52,911 nt of DNA from assembly GCA_934589675.1 (NCBI GenBank), contig CAKTOF010000016.1:1-52911 (forward strand), given 5' to 3'. Below, piece by piece: positions 6,163 through 14,046 of this stretch. The position numbers and the translations under genes were made by a program. Within the stretch, counting starts at the first letter, position 1, and every line of letters starts with the position of its first letter. Source of the stretch: an uncultured Oscillospiraceae bacterium. Lineage in GTDB: Bacteria > Bacillota > Clostridia > Oscillospirales > Oscillospiraceae. The notes beneath the pieces are model-generated. The model was not told the origin of the DNA and made no database searches. It saw only the letters and a list, made by a program, of their open reading frames with translations.

Positions 6163-6888
6163 ATGCAGAAAGCAATCATCGGCAAAAAAGTGGGCATGAC
6201 CCAGATCTTCGATGAGAGCGGCAAGATCATCCCGGTCACGGTCATCGAAGCCGGCCCGTGTGTGGTCACGCAGAAGAAGACTGTGGAGAAGGAAGGCTAC
6301 AGCTCCGTCCAGCTCGGCTACGGCGACGTCAAGGAGTCGAAGCTCAGCAAGCCGGAAGTCGGCCACCTCAAGAAGGCGAACGTCGCCCTCAAGAAATACC
6401 TGAAGGAGTTCCGCCTCGACGGCGCTGCCGACATGAACGTCGGCGACGAGATCAAGGCTGACACCTTTGTCGCCGGCGACAAGATCGACGTCACCGGCAC
6501 CTCCAAGGGCCACGGCTATCAGGGCGCCATCCGCCGCTTCCATGCGCAGCGCACCCCGACGAGCCACGGCGGCGGCCCGGTCCATCGCCATGCCGGCTCC
6601 ATGGGCTCCAGCTCCACGCCGAGCCGCATCTTTAAGGGCCACATCGGCGCCGGCCACATGGGCGTCGACCAGGTCACCGTTCAGAACCTCGACGTCGTCA
6701 AGGTCGACTCCGAGCTGAACATGATCGTCGTCCGCGGCGCCATCCCCGGCCCGAAGGGCGGCATCGTCTACCTCAAGAGCACGGTCAAGAAGATGCCCGA
6801 GAAGAAGGGCGAGGCCGGCACCAGCACGAACCCGCAGAAGGCTTCCGCCCGCATGAACCCGCAGAAGGCTTCCGCGAGAAACCGCTAA
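6163..6888 (+). CDS. rplC: Ribosomal protein L3 with repeated basic tail
   Basis: A 241-residue uL3, an early assembly protein of the 50S subunit whose long loop reaches toward the peptidyl-transferase centre. The hallmark region GTSKGHGYQGAIRRF and HGGGPVHRHAGSMGSSSTPSR is present. The usual length is about 205-215 residues. The extra residues form a C-terminal tail in which NPQKASAR occurs twice, 9 residues apart, and the DNA copies are nearly identical (about 6829-6879). The tail is basic and probably disordered. It is 19 nt ahead of rplD. Confidence 0.97.
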   Translation: MQKAIIGKKVGMTQIFDESGKIIPVTVIEAGPCVVTQKKTVEKEGYSSVQLGYGDVKESKLSKPEVGHLKKANVALKKYLKEFRLDGAADMNVGDEIKADTFVAGDKIDVTGTSKGHGYQGAIRRFHAQRTPTSHGGGPVHRHAGSMGSSSTPSRIFKGHIGAGHMGVDQVTVQNLDVVKVDSELNMIVVRGAIPGPKGGIVYLKSTVKKMPEKKGEAGTSTNPQKASARMNPQKASARNR

Positions 6889-6907
6889 GGAAAGGAGAGT
6901 TTGAATC

Positions 6908-7531
6908 ATGCCTAAAGCTACTGTACTGGATATGGCAGGAAAGCAGGTCGGCGAGGTCGAGCTTTCCGAGGCCATTTTCGGCATCGAGCCGAACGAGTCC
7001 GTCGTCCATGACGTTGTCAAGAACCATCTGGCCAACTGCCGTCAGGGCACGCAGAGCGCCCTCACCCGCGCCGAGGTCTCCGGCGGCGGCATCAAGCCGT
7101 ACCGCCAGAAGGGCACCGGCCGCGCCCGTCAGGGCAGCACGCGCGCCCCGCAGTGGACGCACGGCGGCATCGTCTTTGCCCCGAAGCCCCGCGACTACGG
7201 CTACACCCTCAACAAGAAGGTCCGCCGTCTGGCGCTCAAGAGCGTCCTGAGCGCGAAGGCCGCCTCCGGCGACATCGTCGTCATCGACGCCATCAAGATG
7301 GATTCCATCAAGACCAAGACGTTCCAGAGCTTCCTCACGGCAGTCGGCTGCGACGGCAAGGCCATGGTCGTCACCGCGGTCAATGACCAGAACGTCTACA
7401 AGTCCGCCCGCAACATCCCGGGCGTGAACGTCACTTTTGCGAATCTGATCAACGTCTACGACATTCTCAAGGCCGAGAAGCTCGTCGTCGATCAGGCTGC
7501 GCTCGCCACGATTGAGGAGGTGTTCGCATAA
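6908..7531 (+). CDS. rplD: Ribosomal protein L4
   Basis: A 207-residue uL4, which lines the peptide exit tunnel with its long loop. The loop signature RQKGTGRARQGSTRAPQW is present at about residues 62-80, followed by the PKPRDYGYTLNKKVRR segment. In proteobacteria L4 is the repressor of its own S10 operon; whether it acts on the leader at 5460-5719 here is not known. Its stop overlaps the rplW start by one base (TAATG), indicating coupled translation. Confidence 0.97.
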   Translation: MPKATVLDMAGKQVGEVELSEAIFGIEPNESVVHDVVKNHLANCRQGTQSALTRAEVSGGGIKPYRQKGTGRARQGSTRAPQWTHGGIVFAPKPRDYGYTLNKKVRRLALKSVLSAKAASGDIVVIDAIKMDSIKTKTFQSFLTAVGCDGKAMVVTAVNDQNVYKSARNIPGVNVTFANLINVYDILKAEKLVVDQAALATIEEVFA

Positions 7532-7827
7532 TGACTTCCGCTTACGATATCATCCGCAAGCCGATCATCACCGAACAGTCGATGGAGGCCACCGCCGAAA
7601 AGAAGTATGTCTTCGAGGTCGCCGTCTCCGCCAACAAGACCGAGATCAAGAAAGCGATCGAGGAGATCTTCGGCGTCAGTGTGGAAAAGGTCAACACCAT
7701 CCGCATGATCGGCAAGAAAAAGCGCACCGGCCGCTATCCGGAGGGCCGCCGCGCCAACTGGAAAAAGGCCATGGTCAAGCTGACGGCCGACTCCAAGACC
7801 ATCGAATTCTTCGAAGGCATGGTCTGA
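7531..7827 (+). CDS. rplW: Ribosomal protein L23
   Basis: A 98-residue uL23 at the tunnel exit of the large subunit, the docking site for trigger factor and SRP. It starts MTSAYDIIRKPIITEQSM and has the conserved KKYVFEVAVSANKTEIKKAIE helix. The start overlaps the rplD stop. The gap to rplB is 27 nt with GGAGT-type site. Confidence 0.96.
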   Translation: MTSAYDIIRKPIITEQSMEATAEKKYVFEVAVSANKTEIKKAIEEIFGVSVEKVNTIRMIGKKKRTGRYPEGRRANWKKAMVKLTADSKTIEFFEGMV

Positions 7828-7854
7828 TCATAGGAAGAGAAGGAGTAACGCAAA

Positions 7855-8691
7855 ATGGCGATTAAATCTTTTAGACCTTATACGCCTTCGCGCAGAAACA
7901 TGACCGTTTCCGGCTTCGATGGCGTAGACAAAAAGGCCAAGCCCGAGCGCAGCCTGCTCGAGCCGCTCAAGAAAAACTCCGGCCGCAACAACTACGGCCA
8001 CATCACCGTCCGCCATCGCGGCGGCGGCAACAAGCGCAAGTACCGCGTCATCGACTTCAAGCGCGACAAGGTCGACATGACCGCAACGGTCCTCCGCCTG
8101 GAGTACGATCCGAACCGCAGCGCGTTCATTGCCCTTGTTGAGTACGAGGATGGCACGCTCAGCTACATCCTCGCGCCTGTCGGCCTGAAGGCCGGCGACA
8201 AGGTCGTCTCCTCGGCCAGCGCCGACATCAAGCCGGGCAACTGCCTGCCGATCGCGAACATCCCGACCGGCACGGTCATCCACAACATCGAGCTCAACCC
8301 GGGCCGCGGCGCCCAGCTCGTCCGCTCGGCCGGCACGGCTGCTCAGCTGATGGCCAAGGACGGCGAGATGGCGCAGGTCCGCCTCCCCTCCGGCGAGGTC
8401 CGCTATGTCCGCATGAACTGCCGCGCCTGCATCGGTCAGGTCGGCAACATCGATCATGAGAACATCCACCTCGGCAAGGCCGGCCGCAAGCGCCACATGG
8501 GCATCCGCCCGACGGTCCGCGGCTCCGTCATGAACCCGAATGACCATCCGCACGGCGGCGGCGAGGGCAAGAGCCCGGTCGGCCGTCCGGGCCCGGTCAC
8601 CCCGTGGGGCAAGCCGGCGATGGGCCTGAAGACCCGCAAGACGAAGAACCGCACTGAGAAGTTCATCGTCAAGCACAGAAATTCGAAGTAA
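7855..8691 (+). CDS. rplB: Ribosomal protein L2
   Basis: A 278-residue uL2, a large-subunit protein needed for subunit association and peptidyl transfer. The start MAIKSFRPYTPSRRNMT, the RGGGNKRKYRVIDFKR core and the C-terminal HPHGGGEGKSPVGRPGPVTPWG loop with the conserved histidines are all present. The length is normal. It is 12 nt ahead of rpsS with AAGGAGG between. Confidence 0.97.
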   Translation: MAIKSFRPYTPSRRNMTVSGFDGVDKKAKPERSLLEPLKKNSGRNNYGHITVRHRGGGNKRKYRVIDFKRDKVDMTATVLRLEYDPNRSAFIALVEYEDGTLSYILAPVGLKAGDKVVSSASADIKPGNCLPIANIPTGTVIHNIELNPGRGAQLVRSAGTAAQLMAKDGEMAQVRLPSGEVRYVRMNCRACIGQVGNIDHENIHLGKAGRKRHMGIRPTVRGSVMNPNDHPHGGGEGKSPVGRPGPVTPWGKPAMGLKTRKTKNRTEKFIVKHRNSK

Positions 8692-8703
8692 GGAGGAAAT
8701 GAA

Positions 8704-8982
8704 ATGAGCAGAAGCATCAAGAAAGGCCCGTTCGCCGCGCCGGAACTCCTCAAGAGGATCGACGAGCTGAACGCCGCCAACGAGAAGAAAGTTCTCAAGA
8801 CCTGGTCCCGCGCTTCCACGATTTTCCCCTCCTTTGTCGGTCACACCATCGCGGTGCATGACGGCCGGAAGCATGTTCCGGTCTATATCACCGAGGACAT
8901 GGTCGGCCACAAGCTGGGCGAGTTCGCCCCGACCAGAACGTTCAGAGGTCACTCCGGCAGCAAGACCTCCAACACGAAGTAA
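8704..8982 (+). CDS. rpsS: Ribosomal protein S19
   Basis: A 92-residue uS19 of the 30S head, which forms a bridge contact and binds near S13. It starts MSRSIKKGPFAAPELLKR and ends with the HKLGEFAPTRTFRGHSG region typical of the family. It is spaced 12 nt from both neighbours, each gap filled by an AAGGAGG site. Confidence 0.97.
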   Translation: MSRSIKKGPFAAPELLKRIDELNAANEKKVLKTWSRASTIFPSFVGHTIAVHDGRKHVPVYITEDMVGHKLGEFAPTRTFRGHSGSKTSNTK

Positions 8983-8994
8983 GGAGGATCTGAA

Positions 8995-9330
8995 ATGGAA
9001 GCGAAAGCACATGTGAATTATGTCCGGATCTCCCCGCGCAAGGTGCAGGTCGTGCTCGACCTCATCCGCGGTAAGGACGTCAATACCGCAGCTGCGATCC
9101 TCATGCAGACGCCGAAGGCGGCTTCCGAGCCCGTGCTCAAGCTGCTGCGCAGCGCCATCGCAAACGCGGAGAACAACCACGCGATGAACACCGATTCGCT
9201 CTATGTTTCCGGCGCCTTTGCCAACCCCGGCCCCATCCTCAAGCGCTATATGCCGCGGGCGCACGGCCGTGCCTACCGGATCAACAAGAGAACGACTCAC
9301 ATCTCCATCGCCGTGAGCGAGAAAGCGTAA
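8995..9330 (+). CDS. rplV: Ribosomal protein L22
   Basis: A 111-residue uL22 whose extended hairpin lines the exit tunnel and can influence macrolide sensitivity. It shows VNYVRISPRKVQVVLDLIRG and the hairpin region PRAHGRAYRINKRTTHI. The length matches the family. It is 11 nt ahead of rpsC. Confidence 0.97.
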   Translation: MEAKAHVNYVRISPRKVQVVLDLIRGKDVNTAAAILMQTPKAASEPVLKLLRSAIANAENNHAMNTDSLYVSGAFANPGPILKRYMPRAHGRAYRINKRTTHISIAVSEKA

Positions 9331-9341
9331 GGAGGCAGCAC

Positions 9342-10193
9342 ATGGGACAGAAAGTTAATCCCCACGGTTTGCGCGTGGGCGTCATCAAAGACTGGGATTC
9401 CCGCTGGTATGCCAGAAACGATAAAGTCGGTGATCTGATCGTCGAGGACTACAACCTCCGCAAGTATCTCAAGAGCACCCTTTACTCCGCCGGCATCGCC
9501 AAGATCGAAATCGAGCGGACGAACGCAAAGGTCCGCATCAACATCCACTGCTCCCGCCCGGGCGTCGTCATCGGCAAGGGCGGCGCGGAGATCGAGAAGC
9601 TCCGCGTCAAGCTCGAGAAGATGATCGGCCAGCCGGTCGCCCTCAACATCGTTGAGATCCGCAGCCCCGACATGAACGCGCAGCTCGTCGCCGAGAACAT
9701 CGCCCAGCAGCTCGAGAAGCGCATCGGCTTCCGCCGCGCGATGAAGAAGGCCATGCAGCAGGCGACCCGTCTGGGCGCCAAGGGCATCAAGGTCTGCTGC
9801 TCGGGCCGCCTCGGCGGCGCTGAGATCGCCCGCAAGGAGACCTACCACGAGGGCACCATCCCGCTGCAGACCATCCGTGCCGACATCGACTACGGCTTCA
9901 CGGAGGCCGCCACGACCTATGGCCGCATCGGCGTCAAGGTCTGGATCTACAAGGGCGAGGTCCTCAACACCACGCTGCGCGCCTCCAACCCGGAGCCGGC
10001 TGCGCCGAAGCAGCGCCGTGACCGCAACGATCGCCGCGGCGGCGGCCGCCGCAATGACCGCGGCCCGCGTCAGGGCGGCTACAATGGCGGCAATCGCGGC
10101 TATAACAACAACAACGCAGGCGGCGGCCGCAGCTACAGCAGCGATCGCGGCTACGCCGGCGGCAACAGCAACAGAGAGGGAGGTAACCGCTGA
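9342..10193 (+). CDS. rpsC: Ribosomal protein S3 with glycine/arginine-rich tail
   Basis: A 283-residue uS3, part of the mRNA entry channel. The KH domain (VVIGKGGAEIEKLR near residue 69-82) and the C-terminal S3 domain with YGRIGVKVWIYKGE are intact. Typical Firmicute S3 ends near residue 215-220. Here about 68 more residues follow, built from R, G, N, D, Y and Q with RGGGRRNDRG- and GYNGGNRGYNNNN-like patterns, an RGG-like low-complexity segment that should be disordered and may bind RNA. The stop overlaps the rplP start by one base (TGATG). Confidence 0.96.
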   Translation: MGQKVNPHGLRVGVIKDWDSRWYARNDKVGDLIVEDYNLRKYLKSTLYSAGIAKIEIERTNAKVRINIHCSRPGVVIGKGGAEIEKLRVKLEKMIGQPVALNIVEIRSPDMNAQLVAENIAQQLEKRIGFRRAMKKAMQQATRLGAKGIKVCCSGRLGGAEIARKETYHEGTIPLQTIRADIDYGFTEAATTYGRIGVKVWIYKGEVLNTTLRASNPEPAAPKQRRDRNDRRGGGRRNDRGPRQGGYNGGNRGYNNNNAGGGRSYSSDRGYAGGNSNREGGNR

Positions 10194-10630
10194 TGTTGAT
10201 GCCCAAGAGAGTCAAATACCGCAGAGTGCATCGCGGTCGCATGACCGGCGAAGCCTCCCGCGGCAATAAGGTCGCCTACGGCCAGTACGGCCTGCAGGCG
10301 CTTGAGCCCGGCTGGATCACCAGCAACCAGATCGAGGCGGCCCGTGTCGCCATGACCCGCTACACCAAGCGTGGCGGCAAGGTCTGGATCAAGATCTTCC
10401 CCGATAAGCCTGTTACGAAAAAGGCGCTCGGCACTCGTATGGGTTCCGGTAAAGGCGCCCCCGAGTACTGGGTCGCCGTCGTCAAGACCGGCAAGGTCAT
10501 GTTCGAGATCGGCGAGGTCAGCGAAGAGACCGCCCGTGAGGCGCTCCGTCTTGCCATGCACAAGCTGCCCATCAAGTGCAAGTTTGTCGCCCGGGAGGAC
10601 GCAGAAACCGGAAATGGTGGTGATGAATGA
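10193..10630 (+). CDS. rplP: Ribosomal protein L16
   Basis: A 145-residue uL16, located by the A-site tRNA elbow. The start MLMPKRVKYRRVHRGRMTG is family-typical, as are the KPVTKKALGTRMGSGKG loop and the LPIKCKFV strand. A second ATG two codons in is possible, but the family begins at the first. It overlaps rpsC by one base and rpmC by up to four (ATGA). Confidence 0.97.
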   Translation: MLMPKRVKYRRVHRGRMTGEASRGNKVAYGQYGLQALEPGWITSNQIEAARVAMTRYTKRGGKVWIKIFPDKPVTKKALGTRMGSGKGAPEYWVAVVKTGKVMFEIGEVSEETAREALRLAMHKLPIKCKFVAREDAETGNGGDE

Positions 10631-10830
10631 TGAAGGCAGCAGAAATTCGTGAAATGACCACCGCGGAGCTGGAGGCCAAGCTGCTTGAGCTCAAGAAGGA
10701 CCTGTTCATGCTTCGCATGCAGCACGCGACGAACCAGCTGGATAATCCGATCAAGATCCAGACGGTCAAGAGAGATATCGCCCGAGTCAAAACAATCTTA
10801 CGGGAAAAGGAAATTCGGCCTGAGGCCTGA
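10627..10830 (+). CDS. rpmC: Ribosomal protein L29
   Basis: A 66-67-residue uL29, a helical hairpin near the tunnel exit next to L23. It shows the family's EIREMTTAELEAKLLELKKD and the LDNPIKIQTVKRDIARVKTI helix. Two adjacent ATG codons (10627 and 10630) could start it; the second gives the usual MKAAEIRE. It overlaps the rplP stop, so translation is likely coupled. Confidence 0.96.
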   Translation: MMKAAEIREMTTAELEAKLLELKKDLFMLRMQHATNQLDNPIKIQTVKRDIARVKTILREKEIRPEA

Positions 10831-10844
10831 GGAGGTAAGCGCAA

Positions 10845-11105
10845 GTGAGTATTGAAAGAGCTTTCCGCAAAACCAGGGTTGGTCAGGTCGTCTCGAACAA
10901 GATGGACAAGACCATCGTGGTTGCTATCGAGGATAGCGTGCAGCACAAGCTGTATAAAAAGACCATCAAAAGAACGTATAAGCTGAAGGCGCACGACGAG
11001 AACAACGAGTGCAACATCGGCGATACTGTGCGAGTCATGGAATGCCGTCCGCTGTCGAAGGACAAGAGATGGAGACTCGTTGAAATTCTGAAGAAGGCTG
11101 AGTAA
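10845..11105 (+). CDS. rpsQ: Ribosomal protein S17
   Basis: An 86-residue uS17, an OB-fold primary binder of the 16S 5' domain. It starts at GTG, 8 nt after GGAGGT, and reads RAFRKTRVGQVVSNKMDKTIVV, then HDENNECNIGDTVRVMECRPLSKDKRW. The length is normal. A weak start codon in an otherwise strongly translated series is a small oddity. Confidence 0.96.
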   Translation: MSIERAFRKTRVGQVVSNKMDKTIVVAIEDSVQHKLYKKTIKRTYKLKAHDENNECNIGDTVRVMECRPLSKDKRWRLVEILKKAE

Positions 11106-11120
11106 GGAGGTTGGCAATCC

Positions 11121-11489
11121 ATGATCCAGGAAGAAAGCTATCTTAAGGTTGCCGACAACACCGGCGCCAAGGAAATCAAGTGCATCCGTGTTCTGGGCGG
11201 CTCGAAGCGCAAGTACGGCAACATCGGCGATGTCATCGTCGCGTCCGTGCGCAAGGCTGCTCCCGGCGGCACGGTGAAGAAGGGCGAGGTCGTCAAGGCC
11301 GTCATCGTCCGCAGCGCGAAGGGCGTCCGCCGTGCTGACGGCTCGTACGTCCGCTTCGACGACAACGCCGCAGTCCTCATCAAGGAGGACAAAAACCCGA
11401 GAGGCACCCGTATTTTTGGGCCTGTGGCCAGAGAGCTGCGCGATCATGACTTCATGAAGATCGTCTCCCTGGCGCCCGAAGTAGTTTGA
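11121..11489 (+). CDS. rplN: Ribosomal protein L14
   Basis: A 122-residue uL14 at the subunit interface, a contact of the silencing factor RsfS. It starts MIQEESYLKVADNTGAKEI and carries the KGVRRADGSYVRFDDNAAVL and GTRIFGPVARELR motifs. Length and sequence are typical. It is 15 nt after rpsQ and 14 nt before rplX. Confidence 0.97.
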   Translation: MIQEESYLKVADNTGAKEIKCIRVLGGSKRKYGNIGDVIVASVRKAAPGGTVKKGEVVKAVIVRSAKGVRRADGSYVRFDDNAAVLIKEDKNPRGTRIFGPVARELRDHDFMKIVSLAPEVV

Positions 11490-11503
11490 GGAGGGTACCT
11501 GGA

Positions 11504-11812
11504 ATGAACATCAAAAAGAACGACACCGTCTGCGTCCTGTCCGGTAAGGACAAGGGCAAGAAGGGCAAGGTCCTCACGGCCATGCCGAGCGAGGGCAAGC
11601 TGATCGTCGAGGGCGTCAACATGTGTGCCCATCACATCAAACCCCGCCGTCAGGGCGAGGAGGGCGGTATCATCCGCCGCGAGACCCCGATCTACGTCAG
11701 CAAGGTCCAGCTTGTCTGCCCGAAGTGCGGCAAGCAGACCCGCGTCGGCCACAAGATCCTGGCCGACGGCACCAAGAGCCGCGTCTGCAAGAAGTGCGGC
11801 GAGACTATTTAA
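11504..11812 (+). CDS. rplX: Ribosomal protein L24 with zinc-ribbon C-terminus
   Basis: A 102-residue uL24, an assembly initiator of the 50S subunit. The KOW motif (VLSGKDKGKKGKVLTAMP) is at the N-terminus. The C-terminus has two CxxC pairs, C72-x2-C75 and C95-x2-C98, which should hold zinc. The ATG at 11504 is 6 nt after GAGGAGGG; an upstream in-frame TTG overlaps rplN and is not used in the family. Confidence 0.96.
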   Translation: MNIKKNDTVCVLSGKDKGKKGKVLTAMPSEGKLIVEGVNMCAHHIKPRRQGEEGGIIRRETPIYVSKVQLVCPKCGKQTRVGHKILADGTKSRVCKKCGETI

Positions 11813-11830
11813 GGAGGGGAGCGTTAACTT

Positions 11831-12373
11831 ATGGCACCGAGACTGAAAGTAAAGTACGAGCAAGAGATCGCTCCTGCTCTGATGCAGAAGTTTTCCTACA
11901 AGAGCGTGATGCAGATCCCGAAGCTGGACAAGATCATTGTCAACTGCGGCTGCGGCGAGGCGAAGGACAACGCGAAGATCGTTGAGTCCATTGTCCGCGA
12001 TCTCGGCATCATCACCGGCCAGAAGGCCGTCCCGACGCTTGCGCGCAAGTCTGTCGCGAACTTCAAGGTCCGTGAGGGCCAGGTCGTCGGCGCGAAGGTC
12101 ACGCTGCGCGGCGCGAGAATGTGGGAATTCCTCGATCGTCTGTTCAACGTGGCGCTGCCGCGTGTCCGCGACTTCCGCGGCATCAACCCGAACTCCTTCG
12201 ACGGCCGCGGCAACTATGCCTTCGGCCTGAAGGAGCAGCTGATCTTCCCCGAGATCGAGTACGATAAGGTCGACGCCATCCGTGGTATGGATATCTGCAT
12301 CTGCACCAGCGCGGCGACCGACGAAGAAGCAAAAGAGCTGCTGACCATGCTCGGCGCTCCTTTCTACGCTTGA
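11831..12373 (+). CDS. rplE: Ribosomal protein L5
   Basis: A 180-residue uL5 that binds 5S rRNA in the central protuberance and touches P-site tRNA. It shows FSYKSVMQIPKLDKI, ITGQKAVPTLARKSVANFKVREG and the RGINPNSFDGRGNYAFGLKE region. Length and order are typical. It is 15 nt ahead of the S14 gene. Confidence 0.97.
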   Translation: MAPRLKVKYEQEIAPALMQKFSYKSVMQIPKLDKIIVNCGCGEAKDNAKIVESIVRDLGIITGQKAVPTLARKSVANFKVREGQVVGAKVTLRGARMWEFLDRLFNVALPRVRDFRGINPNSFDGRGNYAFGLKEQLIFPEIEYDKVDAIRGMDICICTSAATDEEAKELLTMLGAPFYA

Positions 12374-12388
12374 TTGGAGGATTAGACA

Positions 12389-12574
12389 ATGGCAAAAAAG
12401 GCAATGATCCTGAAGCAGCAGAAGCCGGCGAAGTTCTCTTCCCGCCGCTACAACCGCTGCAAGATCTGCGGTCGTCCGCACGCGTACCTGCGTGATTACG
12501 GCATCTGCCGTATCTGCTTCCGCGAGCTGGCCTACAAGGGCCAGATCCCGGGCGTGAAGAAGGCCAGCTGGTAA
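12389..12574 (+). CDS. rpsZ: Ribosomal protein S14, zinc-binding (type Z)
   Basis: A 61-residue uS14 of the short, zinc-binding form. The ligands C24-x2-C27-x12-C40-x2-C43 are all present. The C-terminal ELAYKGQIPGVKKASW is typical. Firmicutes often carry a second, zinc-free S14 elsewhere, controlled by Zur; none is in this window. The gap to rpsH is 125 nt and strongly structured. Confidence 0.97.
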   Translation: MAKKAMILKQQKPAKFSSRRYNRCKICGRPHAYLRDYGICRICFRELAYKGQIPGVKKASW

Positions 12575-12589
12575 TTTTTCTGTGAAACC

Positions 12590-12655
12590 GGCGACGGAAG
12601 TCTGTCGAAGATGGGGCAGCGCGAGCTGCCCGCATTCGGCGGATACCCCGTCGCC
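12590..12655 (+). promoter_or_regulatory. Long irregular RNA hairpin between S14 and S8 genes
   Basis: Three stacked helices can form: 12590-12597 with 12648-12655 (8 bp, GGCGACGG/CCGTCGCC), 12604-12609 with 12635-12640 (6 bp, one G-U pair), and 12614-12620 with 12625-12631 (7 bp, GCGA tetraloop). An internal loop and small bulges separate them. A short hairpin ACGGG-CAAA-ACCCGT follows at about 12659-12673, just before the rpsH site AAGGAGG. No T-run follows, so it is not a terminator. S8 in E. coli represses this part of the operon through an mRNA structure; whether this one binds S8 is a guess. Confidence 0.55.
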
Positions 12656-12699
12656 TGAACGGGCAAAACCCGTAACCTTTATAAGGAGGTCAACAATCC

Positions 12700-13098
12700 A
12701 TGCAGATCACCGATCCCATTGCGGATATGCTCACCCGCATCCGCAACGCGAATTCCGCCAAGCATGCGACTGTCGATGTGCCGGCTTCCAAGCTGAAGAA
12801 GGCGATCGCGCAGATCCTGCTCGAAGAGGGCTACATCAAGTCCTACGAAGTCGTTGAGGGCGACACTCAGGGCATCATCCGCATCACCCTGAAGTACCTG
12901 CCCAGCAAGGAGAAGGTCATCACCGGCCTTCGCCGCGTTTCCAAGCCCGGCCTTCGCGTTTACGCCGGCGCCGAGGAGCTGCCGCAGGTCCTGCGCGGTC
13001 TCGGTATCGCGATCATTTCCACATCCAAGGGCGTCATGACCGACAAGAAAGCGCGCCAGGCGCATGTCGGCGGAGAAGTCCTCGCGTTTGTCTGGTAA
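12700..13098 (+). CDS. rpsH: Ribosomal protein S8
   Basis: A 132-residue uS8, a primary binder of the 16S central domain and in E. coli the translational repressor of the spc operon. It starts MQITDPIADMLTRIRNAN and ends in the GVMTDKKARQAHVGGEVLAFVW signature region. Length is typical. The 125-nt structured gap ahead of it makes local control plausible. Confidence 0.97.
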   Translation: MQITDPIADMLTRIRNANSAKHATVDVPASKLKKAIAQILLEEGYIKSYEVVEGDTQGIIRITLKYLPSKEKVITGLRRVSKPGLRVYAGAEELPQVLRGLGIAIISTSKGVMTDKKARQAHVGGEVLAFVW

Positions 13099-13113
13099 AG
13101 GAGGAGCATTACG

Positions 13114-13653
13114 ATGTCTAGAATCGGAAAAATGCCCATCACCTTGCCGGCCGGCGTTGAAGTGACGGTCGCCGACGGCAATGTCGTCACGGTGAAGGGC
13201 CCGAAGGGTACCCTGGAGCAGAAGTTCCATCACAACATGACCATCAAGGTCGAGGGCAGCGAGGTTCTCGTCTCCCGCCCGAACGATGAGAAAGAAAACC
13301 GCAGCCTGCACGGCCTGACCCGCACGCTGCTGCACAACATGGTCGTCGGTGTCACCGATGGCTTCAAGAAGAACCTTGAGGTCAACGGCGTCGGCTACCG
13401 CGCCCAGAAGACCGGCACGCAGCTTGTGCTGAGCATCGGCTTCTCTCATCCTGTCACGGTCGATGAGATCCCGGGCATCACGATCGATGTCCCCGATGCC
13501 AACCACATCACCATCAGCGGCATCGACAAGCAGCTCGTCGGCCAGTTCGCGGCGGAAGTCCGCGGCAAGCGCCCGCCGGAGCCGTATAAGGGCAAGGGCA
13601 TCAAGTATGCGAATGAGGTCATCATCCGCAAGGTCGGCAAGACTGGTAAGTAA
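13114..13653 (+). CDS. rplF: Ribosomal protein L6
   Basis: A 179-residue uL6 with the usual two related domains, near the sarcin-ricin loop. It starts MSRIGKMPITLPAGVEV and ends with the signature region FAAEVRGKRPPEPYKGKGI. It is 15 nt from each neighbour, with AAGGAGG sites. Confidence 0.97.
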   Translation: MSRIGKMPITLPAGVEVTVADGNVVTVKGPKGTLEQKFHHNMTIKVEGSEVLVSRPNDEKENRSLHGLTRTLLHNMVVGVTDGFKKNLEVNGVGYRAQKTGTQLVLSIGFSHPVTVDEIPGITIDVPDANHITISGIDKQLVGQFAAEVRGKRPPEPYKGKGIKYANEVIIRKVGKTGK

Positions 13654-13668
13654 GGAGGTGTGCCGTAA

Positions 13669-14028
13669 ATGATTAAGAAGATTGATACCAATGCAAAGCG
13701 CCTGAAGCGCCATGTCCGCGTTCGCGGCAAGGTCTCCGGCACGCCCGAGAGACCCCGTCTGAACGTGTTCCGCAGCAATGCGAACATCTACGCCCAGATC
13801 ATCGACGACGTCGCCGGCGTCACGCTGGCGTCCGCGTCCTCCCTTGACAAGGAGATCGGCGGCAACGGCGGCAACAAGGAAGCTGCCCGCGAGGTCGGCA
13901 AGCTGCTGGCTGAGCGCGCCAAGGCCAAGGGCATCTCGGCTGTGGTCTTTGACCGCGGCGGCTATGTCTACCACGGCCGCGTCGCTGAGCTCGCCGAAGG
14001 CGCCCGTGAGGGCGGCCTCGAGTTTTAA
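13669..14028 (+). CDS. rplR: Ribosomal protein L18
   Basis: A 119-residue uL18 that binds 5S rRNA with L5. It shows RHVRVRGKVSGTPERPRLNV and the C-terminal FDRGGYVYHGRVAELAEGAR. Length is typical. The stop is 18 nt before rpsE. Confidence 0.97.
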   Translation: MIKKIDTNAKRLKRHVRVRGKVSGTPERPRLNVFRSNANIYAQIIDDVAGVTLASASSLDKEIGGNGGNKEAAREVGKLLAERAKAKGISAVVFDRGGYVYHGRVAELAEGAREGGLEF

Positions 14029-14046
14029 GGGGAGGAGGAAATCATT

